The notes under the pieces were generated by a model. That model saw nothing but the letters and a program-made list of their open reading frames with translations. It did not search any database and had not been told where the DNA came from. Shown here piece after piece: positions 54,249 through 64,000 of a stretch of DNA of 64,000 nt. The DNA is taken from positions 1 through 64,000 of the forward strand of contig NZ_JABEPR010000003.1 in the NCBI RefSeq assembly GCF_013044515.1, written 5' to 3'. Source of the stretch: Sphingomonas sp. ID1715 (GTDB lineage: Bacteria; Pseudomonadota; Alphaproteobacteria; Sphingomonadales; Sphingomonadaceae). The stretch's first letter is position 1; each line of letters begins with the position of its first letter. The translations under genes and the position numbers were made by a program.

Positions 54249-55091
54249 CTAGTGGGCCGCACCCCAGCTGCCCCAGACATAGACGACGATGAAGAGGAAC
54301 AGCCATACGACGTCGACGAAGTGCCAGTACCAGGCAGCCGCTTCGAAGCCGAAATGCTGGCGTGGGGTGAAGTCGCCGCGATAGGCGCGCACCAGGCACA
54401 CGATCAGGAAGATCGTGCCGATCAGCACATGGAAGCCGTGAAAGCCGGTCGCCATGTAGAAGGCAGCGCCGTAGTTCAGTCCCTTGAATGGGATTTCGGC
54501 GTGGATGTACTCAAACGCCTGGATGCTGGTGAAGATCATGCCGAGGATGATCGTCAGCCACAGCCCCTTCTTCAGCCCGTCACGATCGCCATGGATCAGC
54601 GAATGGTGGGCCCAAGTGACCGTGGTGCCGGAGCAGAGCAGGATCAGTGTGTTCAGGAGCGGAAAGGCGAAGGGGTCGATGACTTCGAGTCCCTTTGGCG
54701 GCCACACCGCCGCGGCCGTCTCGCTGAGCGTCGCGCTGCCTTCCGAGAACGTCATCGGGACCGGGAAGAGCGAGAAATCGAACCAGGCCCAGAACCAGCC
54801 GACGAAGAACATCACTTCGGACGCGATGAACAGGATCATGCCGTAGCGCAGGTGCAGCGACACGACCGGCGTGTGATCGCCGGCATGCGCTTCCTTGATC
54901 ACGTCGGACCACCAGCTGTACATGGTGAACAGCACGCCGGCGAGGCCGAGGAAGAACACCCAGCCGCCGAACGCCGCCTGATGCATCCACATGATGCCAC
55001 CCGCCGCCATCGCCAGTGCGGCGAATGCGCCGATCAGCGGCCAGGGGCTGGGCGGAAGGATATGATAATCGTGGTTCTTGGCGCCGGCCAT
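54249..55091 (-). CDS. ctaE: Cytochrome c oxidase subunit III
   Basis: 280 residues with seven helices. Typical segments are SEVMFFVGWFWAWFDFSLFP, GTTVTWAHHSLI, FYMATGFHGFHVLIGTIFLI and AAWYWHFVDVVWLFLF. ATG 55091 (MAGAKNHDYHILPPSPWP) is the family start. Lies after ctaG with a 32-base gap. Confidence 0.96.
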   Translation of the reverse strand: MAGAKNHDYHILPPSPWPLIGAFAALAMAAGGIMWMHQAAFGGWVFFLGLAGVLFTMYSWWSDVIKEAHAGDHTPVVSLHLRYGMILFIASEVMFFVGWFWAWFDFSLFPVPMTFSEGSATLSETAAAVWPPKGLEVIDPFAFPLLNTLILLCSGTTVTWAHHSLIHGDRDGLKKGLWLTIILGMIFTSIQAFEYIHAEIPFKGLNYGAAFYMATGFHGFHVLIGTIFLIVCLVRAYRGDFTPRQHFGFEAAAWYWHFVDVVWLFLFIVVYVWGSWGAAH

Positions 55092-55123
55092 GAGCTTTCC
55101 CTGATACAGTCTTTGCCTTGCCT

Positions 55124-55678
55124 CTAGCGAGGCTTTGCGGGCGAATCCACTGGGTAGAAGGTGTAGCTGAGCGTGATCTGCTGCACGTCCTTGGCGTCCG
55201 CGTCCTTCAGCATCGCCGGATCGACGAAGTAGATGACCGGCATGCGGACGCGTTCGCCCGGCTGCAACGTCTGCTCGGTAAAGCAGAAGCACTGGATCTT
55301 CTTGAAATAGGCGCCCGCCTGATCGGGCGAGACATTATAGGTCGCACGGCCGGTGATCGGCCGCTTGCTCAAGTTTTCGGCGATGTAGAAGGCCATCAGC
55401 CGCTCGCCGACGCGCACCTGCTCGACCGACTTTTCGGGGCGGAAGTGCCACGGCATACCGGGGCTCATATTCGCGTCGAAGCGGACCATCACCGTGCCGG
55501 CCGCCGGCTTCCACGGCACATCGGCGTCGGTGGCCCGGCCGGTGGTGCCGGCGAAGCCGGTTACCTGGCAGAAGATGCGATAGAGCGGCACCGCGGCAAA
55601 GCCGAGCGCCACCATGAACAGCGCCATCAGCGCAGCGAAGGCCGCCGATCGCTTGTTGCGGGCCGCGAGGTCGGTCAT
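55124..55678 (-). CDS. ctaG: Cytochrome c oxidase assembly protein CtaG (Cox11)
   Basis: 184 residues with one N-terminal helix (about 14-32) and a periplasmic Cu-binding domain. KKIQCFCFTEQTLQPGERV holds the CFCF copper site, and MPWHFRPEKSVEQVRVGE is family-typical. Delivers copper to CuB. The start overlaps the CoxF-like stop (ATGA). Confidence 0.95.
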   Translation of the reverse strand: MTDLAARNKRSAAFAALMALFMVALGFAAVPLYRIFCQVTGFAGTTGRATDADVPWKPAAGTVMVRFDANMSPGMPWHFRPEKSVEQVRVGERLMAFYIAENLSKRPITGRATYNVSPDQAGAYFKKIQCFCFTEQTLQPGERVRMPVIYFVDPAMLKDADAKDVQQITLSYTFYPVDSPAKPR

Positions 55679-55815
55679 GCGCCGCCCATGCTCCTGATCT
55701 TGGCGATGGTGATGAAGAAGAACAGGATGGCGAGCGCACCCAGGATGAGCGCCGTCACCACCGCGCGCGAGCGCTGACGCGCCCGGATCTCGTTCTGCCG
55801 GTCGCGGTCGCTCAT
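55675..55815 (-). CDS. Small oxidase-cluster membrane protein (CoxF-like)
   Basis: 46 residues: [20 protein letters not shown] then a single helix [20 protein letters not shown]. Overlaps ctaB and ctaG by ATGA on both sides, so it is tightly coupled. Such small proteins are common between ctaB and ctaG in Alphaproteobacteria; role unproven. Confidence 0.82.
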   Translation of the reverse strand: MSDRDRQNEIRARQRSRAVVTALILGALAILFFFITIAKIRSMGGA

Positions 55816-56717
55816 GCGAGCAGCAACCGATCCGCGACCAGCGCCGCGAACAGAATGAAAAGGTAGAGGATCGAGAAGCCGAACAGCTTCTTCTCCGGCT
55901 GCATCTGGGCGGCGTCGGTGGCGGTGTTGCGCCAGACGCGCCACGCCAGCGCGAAGAAGATCGCGTTGAGCGCCACGGCAGCGGCGCCGTAGATGATGCC
56001 CGTCAGACCAAGCACCCAAGGCGCGACAGCAGAAGCGGCGAGCGCGACGCTGTAGAGCATGATCTGCGCCCGCGTGGCCCTGGCGCCGGCGGTGACCGGC
56101 AGCATCGGCACGCCGGCGGCCGCGTAATCGGTCTTCACGAACAGCGCGAGAGCCCAGAAATGCGGTGGCGTCCACAGGAAGATGATCATGAACAGCAGCG
56201 CCGGCAGCAGCGTCACGTCTCCGGTCGCGGCCGCCCAGCCGAGCAGCGGCGGAAAGGCGCCGGCCGCGCCACCGATGACGATGTTCTGCGGCGTGTTGGG
56301 CTTCAGCCAGACCGTGTAGACGACGGCGTAGAAGAAGATCGAGAAGGCGAGGATCGCCGCCGCCAGCCAGTTGGTCGCGAGGCCGAGCAGCACGACCGAA
56401 AAGCCGGCCAGACCGACGCCAAAATGCAGGGCGGTGGTACGATCCATGCGGCCGTCCGGCAACGGCCGCTTGGCCGTCCGCTTCATCTTGGCGTCGAGAT
56501 CGGCCTCATACCATTGGTTGAGCGCGCCCGACGCGCCGGCGCCCAGCGCGATGCAGAGGATGGCGGTGAACCCGAGCACCGGGTCGATCGGAGCACGGGA
56601 GGCGAGCAGGCCGCACAGCGCCGTGAACACGACGAGCGACATCACGCGCGGCTTGGTCAGCGCGAAAATGTCCCGCCAGTCGGCCGGCAGCGGCGTCGAG
56701 GATTCGGCAGCGATCAT
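55812..56717 (-). CDS. ctaB: Protoheme IX farnesyltransferase (heme O synthase)
   Basis: 301-residue UbiA-family enzyme with about nine helices. [20 protein letters not shown] carries the NxxxDxxxD metal site and [11 protein letters not shown] the second motif. Makes heme O for heme A. Shares the operon with the CoxF-like gene and ctaG. Confidence 0.95.
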   Translation of the reverse strand: MIAAESSTPLPADWRDIFALTKPRVMSLVVFTALCGLLASRAPIDPVLGFTAILCIALGAGASGALNQWYEADLDAKMKRTAKRPLPDGRMDRTTALHFGVGLAGFSVVLLGLATNWLAAAILAFSIFFYAVVYTVWLKPNTPQNIVIGGAAGAFPPLLGWAAATGDVTLLPALLFMIIFLWTPPHFWALALFVKTDYAAAGVPMLPVTAGARATRAQIMLYSVALAASAVAPWVLGLTGIIYGAAAVALNAIFFALAWRVWRNTATDAAQMQPEKKLFGFSILYLFILFAALVADRLLLA

Positions 56718-56775
56718 GAGATGGCCGCCATATAGGCGCGGCTTCGCCCAAGGGAAAGCCGCTTTGCCCCTGCCG

Positions 56776-56961
56776 TCAGGCGGCGGCGTTCGCCTGCTCC
56801 AAACGGGATTTGAGCTGTCGCTGGATCAGCGAGCCGGACAGGTGCGCGTCGACGGAATCGAGCTGCTCCCTCTTCAGCTGAATGCGGATGTCGGCGACCG
56901 TTCGGCAGGAGCCGGACGCAGCCAGCGCAAACGCCCGCTCGAGGGTGCTTAGTCGCTGCAT
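56776..56961 (-). CDS. Small hypothetical protein, 61 aa
   Basis: 61 residues, [20 protein letters not shown] then [20 protein letters not shown]. No membrane helix. AAGGAG lies 8 bases before ATG 56961 and supports it as a gene. It sits between the ctaD terminator and ctaB. No domain recognised. Confidence 0.6.
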   Translation of the reverse strand: MQRLSTLERAFALAASGSCRTVADIRIQLKREQLDSVDAHLSGSLIQRQLKSRLEQANAAA

Positions 56962-57094
56962 GTTGGGCTCCTTTGAAAACGTCGGGCGCGGCAATCCCAC
57001 ACCAGGAGCAAATGCTCCGCTTGTGTAACGATGCGGACCGACTTTGGTTGCGGGCGGACGGCCCGAACAGCGACGGATCAACCCAGGTTAGAAA

Positions 57095-57126
57095 CAAAAA
57101 AGAGGCGGAGCCGAAGCCCCGCCTCT
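57095..57126 (-). terminator. Intrinsic terminator after ctaD
   Basis: AGAGGCGG (57101-57108) pairs with CCGCCTCT (57119-57126), with an inner 2-bp stem closing a TTCG-type loop on the minus strand, followed by six Ts. It separates ctaC-ctaD from the rest of the cluster. Confidence 0.88.
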
Positions 57127-57153
57127 CTTCTGCTTGGCCTTGCGGCGAAGGGG

Positions 57154-58848
57154 TTAGTGGTGGCTGCCGCCGTCGATCACCGGCAGCGTCTCGAACTGGT
57201 GGAACGGCGGCGGCGAGGAGAGCGTCCACTCCAGCGTCGTCGCGCCTTCGCCCCAGGGATTGTCCTCCGCCTTGCGGCCCGCGAACAGCGACCAGAACAG
57301 GTTGACGAAGAAGATCGCCATGCCCGCCGCCATCACCGCATAGCCGATCGAGGCCATTTGATTGTAATAGGCATAGGCGTCCGGATAGTCCGGATAGCGC
57401 CGCGGCATGCCCTGCATGCCCAGGAAGTGCATCGGGAAGAACAGCAGGTTCACGCCGACGAAGAACACCCAGAAATGCAGCTGGCCCAGGAACTCGTTAT
57501 AGTGCCGGCCGCTCATCTTGGCGAACCAGTAGTAGAAGCCCGCGAACAGCGCGAACACGGCGCCCAGCGACAGCACATAGTGGAAGTGGGCGACGACATA
57601 ATAGGTGTCGTGCAGCACGTCGTCGACGCCGCCATTGGCGAGCACGACGCCGGTCACGCCGCCGACCGTGAACAGGAAGATGAAGCCCAGCGCCCAGAGC
57701 ATCGGCGTCTTGAAGCTCAGCGAGCCGCCCCACATGGTGGCGATCCAGCTGAAGATCTTGATGCCGGTCGGCACCGCGATCACCATCGTGGCCGCCGTGA
57801 AGTACATCTTCACGTTCACGCTCATGCCGGTCGTGAACATGTGGTGCGCCCAGACGACGAAGCCGATCACGCCGATCGCGACCATCGCATAGGCCATGCC
57901 GAGATAGCCGAAGACCGGCTTGCGACTGAAGGTCGCGATGATCTGGCTGACGATGCCGAAGCCCGGCAGGATCATGATGTACACTTCGGGGTGGCCGAAG
58001 AACCAGAACAGGTGCTGGTAAAGCACCGGATCGCCGCCGCCGGACGGATCGTAGAAGGTCGTCCCGAAGTTGCGGTCGGTCAGCAGCATGGTGATCGCAG
58101 CGGCAAGCACCGGCAGCGCCAGCAGCAGCAGAAAGGCGGTGACGAGCACGGACCAGACGAACAGCGGCATCTTGTGCAGCGTCATGCCCGGCGCGCGCAT
58201 GTTGAAGATGGTGGTGATGAAGTTGATCGCACCCAGGATCGAGCTAGCGCCCGCCAGGTGGAGCGACAGGATCGCCATGTCGACGGCGGGACCTTGGCTG
58301 CCGGTGGTCGACAGCGTCGGATAGACGGTCCAGCCGGTGCCTGCGCCATTGCCGGTGCCGCCGGGTACGAAGGTCGAGCCCAGGAGGAGGATGAAGGCGG
58401 GGACGAGCAGCCAGAACGAAATGTTGTTCATGCGCGGGAACGCCATGTCCGGCGCACCGATCATGATCGGCACGAACCAGTTGCCGAAGCCGCCGATCAT
58501 CGCCGGCATGACCATGAAGAACACCATGATCAGGCCGTGCGCCGTGATCAGCACGTTCCACAGGTGATAGGCCTGATCCATCGTCGCATTGGTTTCGCCC
58601 ATCATCTGGGCCCAGCCCTGCAGATACTGGACGCCCGGAGCCGCCAGCTCGGCGCGCATCAGGCCGGAGATACCGCCGCCGATGATGCCCGCGATGATCG
58701 CGAAGATCAGGTAGAGCGTACCGATGTCCTTGTGGTTCGTCGACATGAACCAGCGGGCGAAAAAGCCCGGCTTATGGTCGGCATCATGCGCGTGGTGATG
58801 CGCGTGATCGGCGTGAAACTCCGCCGGCGAGGCTGCGATATCGGTCAT
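57154..58848 (-). CDS. ctaD: Cytochrome c oxidase subunit I (aa3-type)
   Basis: 564 residues, 12 helices. Heme-copper motifs are [17 protein letters not shown] (His-Tyr and CuB), HHMFTTGMS and [20 protein letters not shown] (heme ligands). The N-terminus is His-rich. D-channel Asn/Asp segment [20 protein letters not shown] is present, indicating an A-type oxidase. Shares its first base with the ctaC stop. Confidence 0.98.
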   Translation of the reverse strand: MTDIAASPAEFHADHAHHHAHDADHKPGFFARWFMSTNHKDIGTLYLIFAIIAGIIGGGISGLMRAELAAPGVQYLQGWAQMMGETNATMDQAYHLWNVLITAHGLIMVFFMVMPAMIGGFGNWFVPIMIGAPDMAFPRMNNISFWLLVPAFILLLGSTFVPGGTGNGAGTGWTVYPTLSTTGSQGPAVDMAILSLHLAGASSILGAINFITTIFNMRAPGMTLHKMPLFVWSVLVTAFLLLLALPVLAAAITMLLTDRNFGTTFYDPSGGGDPVLYQHLFWFFGHPEVYIMILPGFGIVSQIIATFSRKPVFGYLGMAYAMVAIGVIGFVVWAHHMFTTGMSVNVKMYFTAATMVIAVPTGIKIFSWIATMWGGSLSFKTPMLWALGFIFLFTVGGVTGVVLANGGVDDVLHDTYYVVAHFHYVLSLGAVFALFAGFYYWFAKMSGRHYNEFLGQLHFWVFFVGVNLLFFPMHFLGMQGMPRRYPDYPDAYAYYNQMASIGYAVMAAGMAIFFVNLFWSLFAGRKAEDNPWGEGATTLEWTLSSPPPFHQFETLPVIDGGSHH

Positions 58849-59939
58849 TACTGGTTACCCGTCGTGTTGGGCTGGCCGCCCTGGCTGGTTGCGGGAGGAG
58901 TGGCGGTGCCGGGCGTCGGCGTGTCGGTGGCGCTGATCGGCTCGGGGCCCGCGGTCACGGCATCGGCCGCCTTGGGCGCGACCAGCGGCGGCGACTTCGC
59001 CCCGCCCATCGTGCCGCCCTTCGACGCGACCCAGGCGGCGAATCGCGCCGGCGACACCACCTCGACCGAAATCGGCATGAAGGCATGGCGCGCACCGCAC
59101 AGTTCGGAGCACTGGCCGAAATAGACCCCTTCCTTTTCGGCCTTGAACGTCATTTCGTTGATGCGGCCGGGCACGGCGTCGAGCTTGAACCAGAAGGCCG
59201 GGACCGCCCAGCTGTGGATCACGTCGTTCGACGTGGTCTGCAGCCGGATCTCGCGGCCGACCGGAATGACGAGGCGGTTGTCGACCGCCAGCAGGCGCGG
59301 GCCATCGGCATATTGCCGCGCCTTGCCGCCGGGAGCCGGCTTGTCCTGCAGCATGTTCGAGACGATCTCGAACCCGCCATTGTCCGGATATTGGTAGGTC
59401 CAATACCATTGGTTGCCGACCGCCTTGATGGTCAGCGCGTCCTTGCCGGCCGGCTTGAACTGGGCGGCGAGCAGGCTGATCGACGGAATGGCGATCGCGA
59501 CCAGCACCAGCACCGGCACGAGCGTCCAGATCACCTCGACTAGCGTGTTGTGCGAGGTGCGCGACGGCACCGGATTGGCCGCGCGGCGGAAGCGCACGAT
59601 CACATAGAGCAGCAGCAGCAGCACCAGCGCGGAGATGCCGATCATCATCGGCACCAGCACATAGTCGTGCATCCACAGCGCCTTGCGGCCATTGGGGCTG
59701 ACCTGTTCCTGCAGCGTGATCCGCTGATCGACCGGCATGCCGATGCCCGCGATCGGTGCGACCGAGGGAATATTCACCGCGGCCGCGGTGTGCGCCACGT
59801 CCGGCTGTGCCGCGCTTTCCTTGGTCTCCGCCGGCGTGGCGACGAGCGTCCCCGCATCCTGCGTCGCGTTCTGCGCCATGGCACCCGCCGGCGCGAGCGC
59901 CAGTCCAAGGGCAAGCAGGAGGGTCTTGGCGAGCTTCAT
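58848..59939 (-). CDS. ctaC: Cytochrome c oxidase subunit II
   Basis: 363 residues: signal peptide (about 1-22), two helices, and a CuA domain with [13 protein letters not shown]. Aromatic electron-entry region [12 protein letters not shown] is present. A Pro/Thr/Gly-rich tail of about 50 residues follows, longer than usual. No cytochrome c domain is fused, consistent with the separate CycM-like protein at 19.9 kb. Confidence 0.97.
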   Translation of the reverse strand: MKLAKTLLLALGLALAPAGAMAQNATQDAGTLVATPAETKESAAQPDVAHTAAAVNIPSVAPIAGIGMPVDQRITLQEQVSPNGRKALWMHDYVLVPMMIGISALVLLLLLYVIVRFRRAANPVPSRTSHNTLVEVIWTLVPVLVLVAIAIPSISLLAAQFKPAGKDALTIKAVGNQWYWTYQYPDNGGFEIVSNMLQDKPAPGGKARQYADGPRLLAVDNRLVIPVGREIRLQTTSNDVIHSWAVPAFWFKLDAVPGRINEMTFKAEKEGVYFGQCSELCGARHAFMPISVEVVSPARFAAWVASKGGTMGGAKSPPLVAPKAADAVTAGPEPISATDTPTPGTATPPATSQGGQPNTTGNQ

Positions 59940-60105
59940 AGGCTTCCTGTTCTATACCGTGGTTGCGCGGGACGACGCTCGGCAACGGACGTGCGAAACG
60001 TGATTTGGCGCGGCTTATAGGCACGGTTTTCCGCTCTCTCAAGCGGTTCGGCGCGCCTTTCGGGCGGATTGCCTGCACGGGATCACGCGCCTATGCCGCA
60101 GCGCC

Positions 60106-60687
60106 ATGACCGAAGACGAGGTTCTGGCGGAATTCCGCGCGGCCGAGGCGCTGCTGGAAGGGCATTTCATCCTCTCCTCCGGGCTGCGCAGCCCGCGCTA
60201 TCTGCAATGCGCGCGGGTGCTGATGAACCCGGCACGTGGCGCTCGGCTGGCCGAGGCGCTGGCCGCCAAGCTGCCGGCGGAGGTGCGGACCGGCATCGAA
60301 GCAGTGGTGTCCCCGGCCATGGGCGGCGTGATCGCCGGCCAGGAAGTGGCGCGCGCTCTGGGCGTCGACGCTATGTTCCTGGAGCGCCCGACCGGCACTT
60401 TCGAGCTGCGCCGCGGCTTTCGCCTCTCGCCTGGGCAGAAGGTGCTGATGATGGAGGACGTGGTCACCACCGGCCTCTCGTCGCGCGAAGCGATCGCCGC
60501 GATTCGCGCCGCGGGCGGGGAGGTGATCGCCGCCGCCGCCCTGGTCGATCGATCGAACGGCACGGCCGATCTGGGCGTGCCCTTCTTTCCGCTGATCCGA
60601 CTCGACGTGCCCAGCTATGAGGCGGACAAGCTTCCGGCCGAACTAGCGGCCATTCCTGCGGTGAAGCCGGGGAGCCGCGCGGCGTGA
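60106..60687 (+). CDS. pyrE: Orotate phosphoribosyltransferase
   Basis: 193 residues. [19 protein letters not shown], the PRPP-binding [18 protein letters not shown] motif and [17 protein letters not shown] are clear. UMP synthesis. It is divergent from ctaC across 166 bases. Stop overlaps pdxJ. Confidence 0.96.
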   Translation: MTEDEVLAEFRAAEALLEGHFILSSGLRSPRYLQCARVLMNPARGARLAEALAAKLPAEVRTGIEAVVSPAMGGVIAGQEVARALGVDAMFLERPTGTFELRRGFRLSPGQKVLMMEDVVTTGLSSREAIAAIRAAGGEVIAAAALVDRSNGTADLGVPFFPLIRLDVPSYEADKLPAELAAIPAVKPGSRAA

Positions 60688-61406
60688 CCCTGCGCCTCGG
60701 CGTCAACATCGATCACGTCGCCACCATTCGCAACGCGCGCGGCGGTGAGCATCCCGAGCCGATGCGGGCGGTGAGAGTGGTCGAGCAGGCCGGCGGCGAC
60801 GGCATCACCGTGCATCTGCGGGAGGACCGGCGCCACATCCGCGACCTCGATCTCGACGCGCTGATGAGCGAAACGCGCCTGCCGGTGAACCTGGAAATGG
60901 CCGCCACCGACGAGATGCTGGCGATCGCGCTGCGCCACAGGCCGCACGCCGCCTGCATCGTGCCCGAGAAGCGGGAGGAGCGCACCACCGAGGGCGGGCT
61001 CGACGCCCGCGGCCAGCACAACCACCTCGCCCCGATCGTCTCCCGCTTGCTGGACGCCGGCATCCGCGTCAGCCTGTTCATCGAACCGGAACCCGCGCAG
61101 ATCGAAGCGGCATTGCGCCTCCACGCGCCCGTCGTCGAGCTGCACACCGGCCGCTATGCCCATCTCGCCGAAACTGACCGTGCAGTGGAACTGAAGCGTC
61201 TTGCCGACGCCGCCGCGCTCGCCGCCAAGAACGGCATCGAGCCGCATGCGGGCCATGGCCTTACCTTCGACAATGTCGTGCCGGTCGCCGCCATCCCCCA
61301 GCTCGCCGAGCTAAACATCGGTCATTTCCTGGTCGGCGAGGCAATCTTCATCGGGCTGGAAGAGAGTGTCCGCCGGATGAAGGCCCTGATGGAGAGCGCG
61401 CGGTGA
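60684..61406 (+). CDS. pdxJ: Pyridoxine 5'-phosphate synthase
   Basis: 240 residues, GTG start at 60684 ([20 protein letters not shown]). [17 protein letters not shown] and [20 protein letters not shown]-type segments ([15 protein letters not shown] before it) are diagnostic. Makes PNP from DXP and 3-amino-2-oxopropyl phosphate. Upstream gene is pyrE; downstream acpS and lepB follow the repeat. Confidence 0.96.
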   Translation: MTLRLGVNIDHVATIRNARGGEHPEPMRAVRVVEQAGGDGITVHLREDRRHIRDLDLDALMSETRLPVNLEMAATDEMLAIALRHRPHAACIVPEKREERTTEGGLDARGQHNHLAPIVSRLLDAGIRVSLFIEPEPAQIEAALRLHAPVVELHTGRYAHLAETDRAVELKRLADAAALAAKNGIEPHAGHGLTFDNVVPVAAIPQLAELNIGHFLVGEAIFIGLEESVRRMKALMESAR

Positions 61407-61412
61407 GTGAAA

Positions 61413-61540
61413 TCCTCCCCGGGACGGGGAGGGGGACCATGCGCAGCATGGTGGAGGGGGCCCTCCGCCTGCGCAGGTCCCCGGGCCCCCTCCACCACGC
61501 CGCTGCGCGGCGCGGTCCCCCTCCCCGTTCCGGGGAGGAT
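61413..61540. repeat. Long palindromic intergenic repeat, copy 2
   Basis: ATCCTCCCC at the left and GGGGAGGAT at the right are complementary. Inside are GGGGAGGGGGACC / GGTCCCCCTCCCC and GTGGAGGGGGCC / GGCCCCCTCCAC. Same family as 46992-47148. Its end supplies the GGGGAGG (61532-61538) used as Shine-Dalgarno for the GTG of acpS. Confidence 0.82.
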
Positions 61541-61545
61541 CTGGA

Positions 61546-61947
61546 GTGATAATTGGTCTGGGTTCCGACCTGTGCAACATCGAGCGGATCCAGGCCTCGC
61601 TCGACCGGTTCGGCGAGCGCTTCGAGAAGCGGGTGTTCACGGACAAGGAACGCGCCAAGGCGGCGCGCCGGCCGTTCACCCGCGCCGGCACCTATGCCAA
61701 GCGCTTTGCCGCCAAGGAGGCCTTCTCCAAGGCGGTCGGTACCGGCTTTCGTCGCGGCGTGTTCATGAAGGATATCGGCGTGGTCAACGCGCCGTCGGGG
61801 GCGCCGACGCTCGCGCTTGAAGGCGGGGCGCGAGCCGCGCTCGACGCGCTTGTTCCGCCCGGGCACAAGGCCCAGATACATTTGACATTGACCGACGATC
61901 ATCCCTGGGCACAGGCGTTCGTCATCATCGAGGCGGTGCCGCTGTGA
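61546..61947 (+). CDS. acpS: Holo-[acyl-carrier-protein] synthase
   Basis: 133 residues with GTG start at 61546 ([16 protein letters not shown]). Mg-site Asp in [10 protein letters not shown] and [15 protein letters not shown] are the AcpS motifs. Transfers 4'-phosphopantetheine to ACP. The start codon follows the repeat-derived GGGGAGG by 7 bases. Stop overlaps lepB. Confidence 0.95.
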   Translation: MIIGLGSDLCNIERIQASLDRFGERFEKRVFTDKERAKAARRPFTRAGTYAKRFAAKEAFSKAVGTGFRRGVFMKDIGVVNAPSGAPTLALEGGARAALDALVPPGHKAQIHLTLTDDHPWAQAFVIIEAVPL

Positions 61948-62825
61948 AGGGATTGGAAGTGAACGAAGGCGACAAGGTCGAGGCCGCCACGCCGGCGACG
62001 ACGCCGAAGAAGGGCACCGACTGGGCGAGCGAAGCGAAGGGCATTTTCTGGCTGATCCTGGCCGTGCTCGGCTTTCACAGCTTCATCGCAAAGCCCTTCT
62101 ATATTCCGTCCGAATCGATGATGCCGGGGCTGCTGGTCGGCGACCGGCTCGTGGTCACCAAATATCCCTATGGCTGGTCGTTCGTGTCGCCGACCTTTCA
62201 CCTGCTGCCCTATATGCCGGGCCGGCTGTTCGGCAGCCTGCCCAAGCGCGGTGATGTGGTGATCGTGTCCCCGCCGGGCGCGCGCCAGGACTATATCAAG
62301 CGCGTGATCGGCCTGCCGGGCGATCGGCTCGAGATGCGCAATGGCGCCGTGCTGATCAACGGCGTGCCGATCAAGCGCAGCCTGCCCGTGCCGCGCCTGC
62401 TGCCGGTGGACGAGAACGCACCGTGCAGCGACATCCAGTTTCCCGGCCGGCTCGTCACCGGCCCGGACAGCAAGCCCTATTGCGAACTGCCGATCGTGCG
62501 CGAGACGCTGCCCAACGGCCGCAGCTATGACACGATCGAGCTCGGCGCGAGCCGCACCGACGATTTCGCGCCGATGACGATTCCCGCCAATCACGTTTTT
62601 CTGATGGGCGACAATCGCGACCGCTCGGCCGACAGCCGCGTGTCGCTGGCCGAGGGCGGGCTGGGCGGGCCGGTGCCGTGGGAGAATATCGGCGGCCGCG
62701 CCGAGTTCATCACCTTCTCGCTCGACGGCACCGCCGAATGGTACAATCCGATCAGCTGGCTCGAGGCGCTGCGGCCCGGCCGCGCCGGCTCCTCGCTCCA
62801 CCCGCAGGAAGCCGACGCCCGGTGA
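61944..62825 (+). CDS. lepB: Signal peptidase I
   Basis: 293 residues, GTG start at 61944. One membrane helix (about 32-50). The Ser of [13 protein letters not shown] and Lys of [12 protein letters not shown] form the catalytic dyad; [19 protein letters not shown] is box E. A moderately acidic C-terminal tail follows. Stop overlaps the next GTG. Confidence 0.96.
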   Translation: MKGLEVNEGDKVEAATPATTPKKGTDWASEAKGIFWLILAVLGFHSFIAKPFYIPSESMMPGLLVGDRLVVTKYPYGWSFVSPTFHLLPYMPGRLFGSLPKRGDVVIVSPPGARQDYIKRVIGLPGDRLEMRNGAVLINGVPIKRSLPVPRLLPVDENAPCSDIQFPGRLVTGPDSKPYCELPIVRETLPNGRSYDTIELGASRTDDFAPMTIPANHVFLMGDNRDRSADSRVSLAEGGLGGPVPWENIGGRAEFITFSLDGTAEWYNPISWLEALRPGRAGSSLHPQEADAR

Positions 62826-63883
62826 GCGAGGAACTCGCCCCCGTCACCACCGCAGCTCCTGCCGAAATGCGCGATCCGCTCGTCCGGGCGGAGATGAAGC
62901 GCGCCGGCGTCTGGTTCGGCATCGCCGCCGCGCTCGCCCTTGCCGTGCTGCTGGTCCAGCCCCTGCTGCTGATCTTCGCCGGCCTGGTCTTCGCATCGAT
63001 GCTCGATGGAGGGGCGCGTCTGCTCGGGCGCGTACTCCCGATCGGCCGCAGCTGGCGGATCACGATCGTGCTGCTCGCCGCGCTCGCCTTTATCGCGGGC
63101 GTTTTCTACTGGACTGGGGTCGAGATCGCGAACCAAGCAGAACAGCTCTGGGTGACACTGCAGGCGCAGGGCACCCGCTTCATCGCCTGGCTGTCGGGCA
63201 TGGGCATCGTGCCGGCGCAGAAGGACCTGATGGACTTCGGCCGCCAGGCGCTCGGCTCGATCGGACGCATCACCGGCTATGTCGGCACGGTCTTCGGCGC
63301 GCTGACCAGCGCGTTCCTGGTCATCGTCATCGGCCTGTTCATCGCGCTTGAGCCACGGCTCTACGAACGCGGCCTCGCCTGGCTGATCCCGACCCGCCAA
63401 CGCCCGCACACGCGGGTTACCATCGATCGCATGGCGCACACGATGCGCCGACTGATGGCCGGGCGCCTGCTCGGCATGGTCGTCGAAGGCATATTGACCT
63501 GGATCGCGCTCAGCATCGGCGGCGTGCCGATCGCGCTGCTGCTCGGCATCCTGACCGGTCTGCTCGCTTTCATTCCCAACGTCGGCGCCTTCATTTCGGG
63601 CGTGATCATGGTCGCGGTCGGCTTCTCGGCCGGCGTCGACACGGGTCTATGGGCGATCGGCACCTATTTCGTCGTGCAGACCTTCGACGGCTATGTGCTG
63701 CTGCCGATCGTCGCGCGAAAGACGGTCGACCTGCCGCCCGCCCTCACGCTCGGCACGCAGATCCTGCTCGGCACCTTGCTCGGCTTCATGGGCCTGCTCC
63801 TCGCCGATCCGATCACCGCGATGATCAAAGTTTGGCTGGAGCGTGGCTCGGAGCGGGAAGAAGAAAAGGCGGCAACCTCCTAG
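62822..63883 (+). CDS. AI-2E family transporter
   Basis: 353 residues, GTG start at 62822 ([19 protein letters not shown]). Seven to eight helices with the UPF0118/AI-2E signature: the central IALLLGILTGLLAFIPNVGA motif and GLFIALEPRLYERGLAWLIP. Family members export small molecules such as AI-2 or act as Na+/H+ antiporters; substrate here is unknown. C-terminal tail is charged. Confidence 0.88.
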   Translation: MSEELAPVTTAAPAEMRDPLVRAEMKRAGVWFGIAAALALAVLLVQPLLLIFAGLVFASMLDGGARLLGRVLPIGRSWRITIVLLAALAFIAGVFYWTGVEIANQAEQLWVTLQAQGTRFIAWLSGMGIVPAQKDLMDFGRQALGSIGRITGYVGTVFGALTSAFLVIVIGLFIALEPRLYERGLAWLIPTRQRPHTRVTIDRMAHTMRRLMAGRLLGMVVEGILTWIALSIGGVPIALLLGILTGLLAFIPNVGAFISGVIMVAVGFSAGVDTGLWAIGTYFVVQTFDGYVLLPIVARKTVDLPPALTLGTQILLGTLLGFMGLLLADPITAMIKVWLERGSEREEEKAATS

Positions 63884-63958
63884 TTCCCCTGCGCAAGCAG
63901 GGGTCCAGGATCGCGCGTTCCTTTCCGCCCTTCTGGGCTCCTGCCTTCGCAGGAGAAC
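63883..63958. repeat. REP-like bi-hairpin element, right edge
   Basis: GTTCCCCTGCG-CAA-GCAGGGG (from 63883) and CTCCTGCCTTCGCAGGAGAAC (to 63958) form a two-hairpin element of the same layout as 20574 and 26404. It starts at the final A/G of the preceding stop codon (TAG 63881-63883). Confidence 0.65.
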
Positions 63959-63967
63959 CGATGATGC

Positions 63968-64000
63968 TTAGCGCTGCCCGGGCATGCCGCCCGGAGCGCC
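63968..64000 (-). CDS. Possible C-terminus of a leftward gene (partial)
   Basis: Reading leftward from the edge gives GAPGGMPGQR then stop TAA (63968-63970). Gly/Pro/Met-rich tail only; nothing else is visible, so it may equally be chance. Confidence 0.25.
   Translation of the reverse strand, partial: GAPGGMPGQR

Overview
The window is GC-rich and gene-dense and looks like the chromosome of a sphingomonad (Alphaproteobacteria, Sphingomonadaceae). The evidence is the lptC-lptA-lptB-rpoN order, a serC-serA-hisZ run, several PEP-CTERM proteins ending in a PEPxxWAxM-type sorting signal, an aa3 oxidase cluster, an alphaproteobacterial flg operon with a short FlgJ, and many short intergenic palindromes. 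Species cannot be decided from the sequence alone.

Layout. 1-298 is the right end of an IS21-family element (IstB tail plus terminal repeats), inserted in a class I PHA synthase gene whose 5' part remains (299-1447). 1.5-8.6 kb holds housekeeping genes: yacG, tRNA-Phe, DUF983, smc, a DJ-1/PfpI protein, a double cold-shock-domain protein and an RNase D-like exonuclease. 8.6-12.2 kb is the LPS-transport operon lptC-lptA-lptB followed by rpoN. 12.2-14.9 kb holds a surface-lipoprotein/Slam pair, a candidate type XI secretion module: a TbpB-like lipoprotein with a very long Pro-Thr linker and its DUF560 outer-membrane translocon. 14.9-27.7 kb holds two DsbA-like proteins, a DUF721 protein, mutY, nudC, pheA, a membrane-anchored cytochrome c, purA, a PEP-CTERM protein, an esterase, and the hisZ-serA-serC run. 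27.9-29.3 kb holds two further PEP-CTERM genes, each followed by a strong terminator.

29.3-42.7 kb is the flagellar region. flgB-C-D-E-F-G-H-I-J-K-L-motA-motB run rightward. A second MotA/MotB-like pair, flgA, flgM and a FlgN-like gene run leftward. The divergent intergenic region carries one near-perfect sigma-54 promoter toward flgB and a second good match toward the MotA-like gene. rpoN lies in the same window, so the local regulator and its targets can be linked by inference.

42.8-51.7 kb holds small envelope and housekeeping genes (glycine-zipper protein, RidA, L28, a Pmp3-type small protein not previously listed as an ORF, tadA), a likely glutarate-to-crotonyl-CoA pair (acyl-CoA dehydrogenase and family III CoA-transferase), dinB, an S41 lipoprotein peptidase and an RlmI-like methyltransferase. 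51.7-59.9 kb holds thrC, surf1 and the cytochrome c oxidase cluster ctaC-ctaD ... ctaB-ctaG-ctaE. 60.1-63.9 kb holds pyrE-pdxJ-acpS-lepB and an AI-2E-family transporter.

The most noteworthy signals are the Slam/lipoprotein module, the IS-disrupted PHA synthase, the second stator pair with divergent sigma-54 promoters, a FlgH whose signal peptide is written by a REP-like palindrome and lacks a lipobox cysteine, and a dispersed repeat family whose ends supply Shine-Dalgarno sequences to two genes.
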